64,000 nucleotides of DNA from Lacibacter sp963830845 (lineage in GTDB: Bacteria > Bacteroidota > Bacteroidia > Chitinophagales > Chitinophagaceae), in the NCBI GenBank assembly GCA_963830845.1, contig CAWHOR010000003.1, positions 115,148-179,147 of the forward strand, given 5' to 3'. The position numbers and the translations under genes were made by a program. How positions within the stretch are numbered: the stretch's first letter is position 1; each line of letters begins with the position of its first letter. A model generated the notes under the pieces. That model was not told the origin of the DNA, ran no database searches, and was given only the letters and a program-made list of their open reading frames with translations. Of this stretch, positions 61,475 through 64,000 are shown one piece after another.

Positions 61475-62080
61475 ATGGTTTACCGGGCTTTGGGAATTGC
61501 CAGTAATGCAACAGCACAACAACTGGAACTGGTTTTCGCCTCTTTTGAAGTAAGCGGACAGAAATGGGCCGTTGAAATACGTCAAACAGCTTCTATTCCT
61601 TACCCACTTGAATTGTGGGGTCGATTAGAAAATGCCGCTAAACTTTTAGCGTCTGATTATATGCAACTGCATGTTGATTATGGGCATTGGATCGCTGCAA
61701 CTGCCAACGAATTTATTATTGCCAGTCAATTGGAATACCAGGTACAGTTGATCGGTTTGTATGGTCATACAGCGATTGATTCGCCTGCCACAAAACTCAC
61801 ACACCAGTTGGGAGATGCTGCTGCCGTTGCTGCTATTACAGGCGTAAATGTGGTGAGTGAGTTGAAGCAGATCGATCTTGCGCTCGGCGGACAAGCATCC
61901 TCGTTTTATATTTCGGCTGAACAATTACTTCCGTTAACAGAGGATGTATATCAAGAAGCATTTTATGCCGCCTTTTTTGCATTGCTCCGCTGGCGTGAAG
62001 AAAATAATTTAAAGGCGGATGACAGCAATGCTGTTCGTGACAGTATCGGCGGTGCTGTATGGGTGGGGCAGGAATGGTGA
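61475..62080 (+). CDS. AnmK-like protein lacking the catalytic middle (short paralogue of anhydro-N-acetylmuramic acid kinase)
   Basis: 201 aa with no internal stop. The first ~140 residues align by eye with the N-terminus of Bacteroidota AnmK (MVYRALGI..., LHVDYGHWIAATANEF, THQLGDAAAVAAITGVNVV, DLALGGQ) and the last ~45 with its C-terminus (EAFYAAFFALLRWREENN, DSIGGAVWVGQEW). About 150-200 residues between ALGGQ and the C-terminal helix are missing. The kinase signature near the start is degraded: ASNATAQQLE where AnmK has a Gly-Thr-Ser/Asp motif. It is unlikely to phosphorylate anhydroMurNAc. It could be a conserved non-catalytic paralogue or a decaying copy. Confidence 0.75.
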   Translation: MVYRALGIASNATAQQLELVFASFEVSGQKWAVEIRQTASIPYPLELWGRLENAAKLLASDYMQLHVDYGHWIAATANEFIIASQLEYQVQLIGLYGHTAIDSPATKLTHQLGDAAAVAAITGVNVVSELKQIDLALGGQASSFYISAEQLLPLTEDVYQEAFYAAFFALLRWREENNLKADDSNAVRDSIGGAVWVGQEW

Positions 62081-62084
62081 TTGA

Positions 62085-62119
62085 TGAAAGTATAAAGTGC
62101 GAAGTTGAAAGTATAAAGT
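62085..62119. repeat. Direct repeat TGAAAGTATAAAGT x2
   Basis: Two exact 14-base copies at 62085-62098 and 62106-62119, within the GAAGTA-type dispersed repeat family. Confidence 0.6.
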
Positions 62120-62155
62120 AGATTCTCCTGAATTAATACATAACACTACTGGGTG

Positions 62156-62242
62156 ATCATGGCTAAAGCCAGTTGCCTTACTTCTATAACCCGGGGCTTA
62201 AGCCCCGGGTTAGTAAAAACCTCGTATGGCTTTAGCCATGAT
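62156..62242. repeat. 87-base nested palindromic element (REP/MITE-like)
   Basis: Perfect 16-base terminal inverted repeats ATCATGGCTAAAGCCA (62156-62171) and its complement (62227-62242) flank a perfect 26-base palindrome at 62187-62212 (centre GGGGCTTAAGCCCC). Each arm also contains a self-complementary ATGGCT-AA-AGCCAT hairpin. No transposase lies in the window. Between the AnmK-like gene and the convergent LytTR regulator gene. Confidence 0.8.
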
Positions 62243-62316
62243 TTAAAAGATGTAACGTTTGGTTATTGTATCAATGGAGTTTTATTTACTCACTCTTTTC
62301 TTTTAAACGTAAAGTA

Positions 62317-63066
62317 TTACAGCCCGAGCATCGCTTTCAACTTCGGATATCCTGCACGACTCACCGGAATTTTTGCACCCGAACGTAACACGGCCAGATG
62401 ATTTTCTTTTTCATACGGATCAATGCGGGTGATCTCCTGTACACGCACCATAAACGAACGATGGGTACGTACAAACGAAGACGCATTGAGTGTTTCTTCA
62501 AAATAACGCAGAGTTTGTTTTTTCAGAAAGCTGCCGGTTGCAGTGATGATCTTTACATAATCATCCGCTGCTTCTAAGTATTGAATATCCTGCACAGGAA
62601 TAATGGTAATTTTTGTCCCGTTCTTTACAACAATTCGTTCGGCCTGTGCCGGATGTTTGGCTGCATCTTTCAACACCTGTTTGGTAGCTGCAACTGTGGT
62701 TGCTTTATCCTGTTCCATCCAACGGCTGATAGCTTTATCGAACCGCTGCTGTGAAAAAGGCTTTAATAAATAGTCAACTGCATTTTTTTCAAACGCCTGC
62801 ACAGCAAACTCATCAAACGCTGTTGTAAAAATAACAGCAGGCGGTTCTTCCAGCAATTCAAGCATTTCAAAGCCTGTTATTTTTGGCATTTGTATATCAA
62901 GGAAAATAAGATCGGGACTGTGTTGCTGGATAGCTTTCACTCCTTCAAACCCATTGCTGCATTCTTCCACAACAGTTAACTGTGGATGTGCCTGCAAATA
63001 TTCATTCACCATACTGCGGGCCAATGGTTCATCATCAATAATTAAAACCTTGTATTGCATTTTCAT
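62317..63066 (-). CDS. LytTR-family response regulator
   Basis: 249 aa. Receiver domain ~1-120 with IIDDEPLARSM, phospho-acceptor Asp in LIFLDIQMP, Thr in FTTAFDEFAVQAF and Lys in YLLKPF. LytTR DNA-binding domain ~145-247 (RIVVKNGTKITIIPVQDIQYLEAADDYVKI and FVRTHRSFMV). Typically paired with a LytS/YehU-type histidine kinase, whose truncated C-terminus lies directly upstream. Controls unknown targets. Translation may begin at the second ATG at 63060. Confidence 0.93.
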   Translation of the reverse strand: MKMQYKVLIIDDEPLARSMVNEYLQAHPQLTVVEECSNGFEGVKAIQQHSPDLIFLDIQMPKITGFEMLELLEEPPAVIFTTAFDEFAVQAFEKNAVDYLLKPFSQQRFDKAISRWMEQDKATTVAATKQVLKDAAKHPAQAERIVVKNGTKITIIPVQDIQYLEAADDYVKIITATGSFLKKQTLRYFEETLNASSFVRTHRSFMVRVQEITRIDPYEKENHLAVLRSGAKIPVSRAGYPKLKAMLGL

Positions 63067-63200
63067 TTAAACGTGTTGTGCCAGTTGTGAATTTTATACA
63101 ACTACTTTGTTATGCAAGTTTAAAAACCCACCCCAATTACCAGTACGCTGTGCTACCACCTGATACCCCTCCAAGGAGTGGATGAACAGCTTGCTATTAA

Positions 63201-63231
63201 TACTTCATACCTCATACTTCGCACTTCCTTT
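63201..63231. repeat. Degenerate ATACTTC tract in the kinase-regulator gap
   Basis: Copies of (A/C)TACTTC/CATACTTCGCACTTC in the 168-base gap between the kinase stop and the regulator start; an adjacent CCCCTCC-AA-GGAGTGG imperfect palindrome lies at 63166-63181. Confidence 0.45.
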
Positions 63232-63234
63232 GTG

Positions 63235-63417
63235 TCAGACATCCATTGGTTGTGGTATCAACACTTTCGTAATAAAGATATTTTCTTTTGTACTTGTTTG
63301 CAGCAAATCATTGCGTCCAAACATCAGATACAATCTGCGCTGTACCGAACTTAATCCAAAGCCTGTACCTTTTTGAGCTGCTGCCGTTCTCCGGTGTAAA
63401 ACCTTTTTACTTCCTGA
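63235..63417 (-). CDS. Sensor histidine kinase (LytS/YehU type), C-terminal fragment cut by the junction
   Basis: Only about 60 residues of the C-terminus remain: SGSKKVLHRRTAAAQ, then GTGFGLSSVQRRL, the G2 box of the HATPase domain, and a short tail. In homologues the residue before SGSK is part of an N-SG nucleotide-binding motif; here the codon becomes CGG (Arg) exactly where the GC content jumps, so the true sequence ends at about 63417. The upstream (5') part of the gene, including the membrane and dimerisation parts, is outside the window or lost in the chimera. Confidence 0.85.
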   Translation of the reverse strand, partial: SGSKKVLHRRTAAAQKGTGFGLSSVQRRLYLMFGRNDLLQTSTKENIFITKVLIPQPMDV

Positions 63418-63490
63418 CCGTGCGCGCGCCACTTACAGTGCATCCTGTTCCATCCCTCTTCATATTGATTCATGCTTTCGAGGAAACATC
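63418..63490 (+). other. GC-rich start of the foreign segment, upstream of the prepilin
   Basis: Begins CCGTGCGCGCGCC. It carries no TAnnTTTG box but a good Shine-Dalgarno GAGGAAA just before GTG 63491, unlike the native genes of this window. Confidence 0.5.
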
Positions 63491-64000
63491 GTGCGGAACG
63501 CCAGAAAATCCTCAACCAGCCAGTCCTCCGAGCAGAAGTCGGGGTTCACGCTGGTGGAGCTGGCCATTGCACTGCTCATCATCGGCCTGATCCTGAGCGC
63601 CGTGCTCAAGGGTCAGGAGATGATAGAGAATGGCAGGGTCAAGAATATCGTCAAGGATATGCTGGGTGTCACGACGGCGTATTACGTTTATCTGGATCGC
63701 TACAAGGCGATACCCGGCGACGATAAGCTGGCCGCCAGCCACGTTCCCGGCGGCATCGCCGGAGACGGCGACGGATTCATCAGCGGTAGCTACACGGATG
63801 CGAACGACCCTATCACCACGGAGAGCAATGCCTACTGGCAACATACCCGACTGGCGGGCTTGATGACGGGCACGGTCACGGCCAGCCAAGCCGATCCACC
63901 GCCTAATGCCGTGCGAGGCAAACTTGGCGTCCAGAGCGGCACTGTAGCGGCGTTAGTCTATGGCATGTCCGGCAATGTGGTCTGCACCGGCAGTCTTCCC
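63491..64000 (+). CDS. Type IV/II-like prepilin, truncated by the right edge, foreign to this genome
   Basis: GTG start preceded by GAGGAAA. A class III signal peptide of 18 residues ends in KSG; cleavage by prepilin peptidase before FTLVELAIALLIIGLILSAV, with the conserved Glu at mature position 5. The soluble part shows IPGDDKLAASHVPGGIAGDGDGF and continues past 64000 (170 codons visible). Typical of pseudopilins and pilins in Beta- and Gammaproteobacteria; these do not occur in Bacteroidota. The codon use is GC-rich. No partner pilus genes are visible. Confidence 0.85.
   Translation, partial: MRNARKSSTSQSSEQKSGFTLVELAIALLIIGLILSAVLKGQEMIENGRVKNIVKDMLGVTTAYYVYLDRYKAIPGDDKLAASHVPGGIAGDGDGFISGSYTDANDPITTESNAYWQHTRLAGLMTGTVTASQADPPPNAVRGKLGVQSGTVAALVYGMSGNVVCTGSLP

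Noticed and set aside
63472..63889. Other frames in the GC-rich right end (84-aa plus strand, 125-aa minus strand)
   Set aside because: GC-rich DNA gives long shadow frames; only the prepilin frame has a start signal and a recognisable domain.
1..64000. CRISPR arrays, tRNA, rRNA or intact insertion sequences
   Set aside because: No regularly spaced direct repeats, cloverleaf candidates, rRNA segments or transposase genes were recognised.

Overview
The window reads as a chromosome segment of a Bacteroidota bacterium, most likely a Chitinophagaceae-type member of Sphingobacteriia/Chitinophagia. The evidence is a 290-residue primary sigma factor without region 1.1, a PorP/SprF type IX secretion protein, an OMP_b-brl outer membrane protein with a carboxypeptidase-regulatory N-terminus, a 6-bladed beta-propeller protein, many lipoproteins and exported beta-propeller/peptidase proteins, almost no Shine-Dalgarno sequences, and repeated Bacteroidota-type -7 boxes (TAnnTTTG) in front of genes. 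The last ~580 bases differ: from about 63418 the sequence turns GC-rich, uses a clear Shine-Dalgarno site and encodes a proteobacterial-looking type IV/II prepilin, cutting a histidine kinase gene in two. I read this as an assembly or library chimera, or less likely a recombination point.

Layout. 1-2267: broken left-edge gene, small lipoprotein, thiolase. 2.3-3.4 kb: rlmN. 3.4-7.6 kb: translationally coupled beta-propeller plus outer-membrane beta-barrel pair. 7.8-9.6 kb: two overlapping pseudouridine synthases. 9.7-13.8 kb: 1-Cys peroxiredoxin, DinB, two small genes of unknown function, an esterase. 13.9-16.6 kb: rimM, rpsP, ffh. 16.9-20.9 kb: glycosyltransferase, thioredoxin-like pair, adenine deaminase. 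21-32 kb: exported proteins, with two paralogous 11-Asp-box beta-propeller proteins flanking an OmpA-like protein and a DUF5916 protein. 32-35.5 kb: frameshifted membrane glycosyltransferase, trmD, a self-contained XRE/membrane-protein operon with paired operators, and an S4 protein. 35.5-44.6 kb: DPP-IV-like peptidase, GNAT-nitrilase fusion, frameshifted amidohydrolase, M20 dipeptidase, EEP nuclease, Tat/lipoprotein superoxide dismutase. 44.7-50 kb: LptF/G permease, rpoD and an ArnT-like transferase. 50-56.8 kb: RsmI-like methyltransferase, EI24 protein, 3-methyladenine glycosylase, DASS transporter, amidase, ECF sigma and partner. 57.4-63.4 kb: duplicated DUF4394 protein, PorP/SprF, upp, an internally deleted AnmK-like protein, LytTR regulator and the truncated kinase. 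63.4-64 kb: foreign prepilin.

Most of this is core housekeeping: translation and RNA modification (rlmN, rluB, RluA family, rpsP, rimM, trmD, ffh, RsmI-like), nucleobase salvage (ade, upp), envelope biogenesis (LptF/G, PorP, glycosyltransferases) and peptide catabolism (DPP-IV-like, M20, amidase). No phage, integron, CRISPR array, intact insertion sequence, rRNA or tRNA was seen.

The most interesting signals are outside ordinary gene calls: an AnmK-like protein lacking its catalytic middle; an autoregulated-looking XRE/membrane operon with two TGTAAAG-N4-CTTkACA sites; several different nested inverted-repeat (REP/MITE-like) elements in intergenic gaps; an in-frame palindrome inside the superoxide dismutase gene; a structured leader with an intrinsic terminator before rpoD; and two recurring promoter types, one giving leaderless or near-leaderless starts. 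Three genes carry single-site frameshifts, which with the chimeric right end suggests residual assembly errors.
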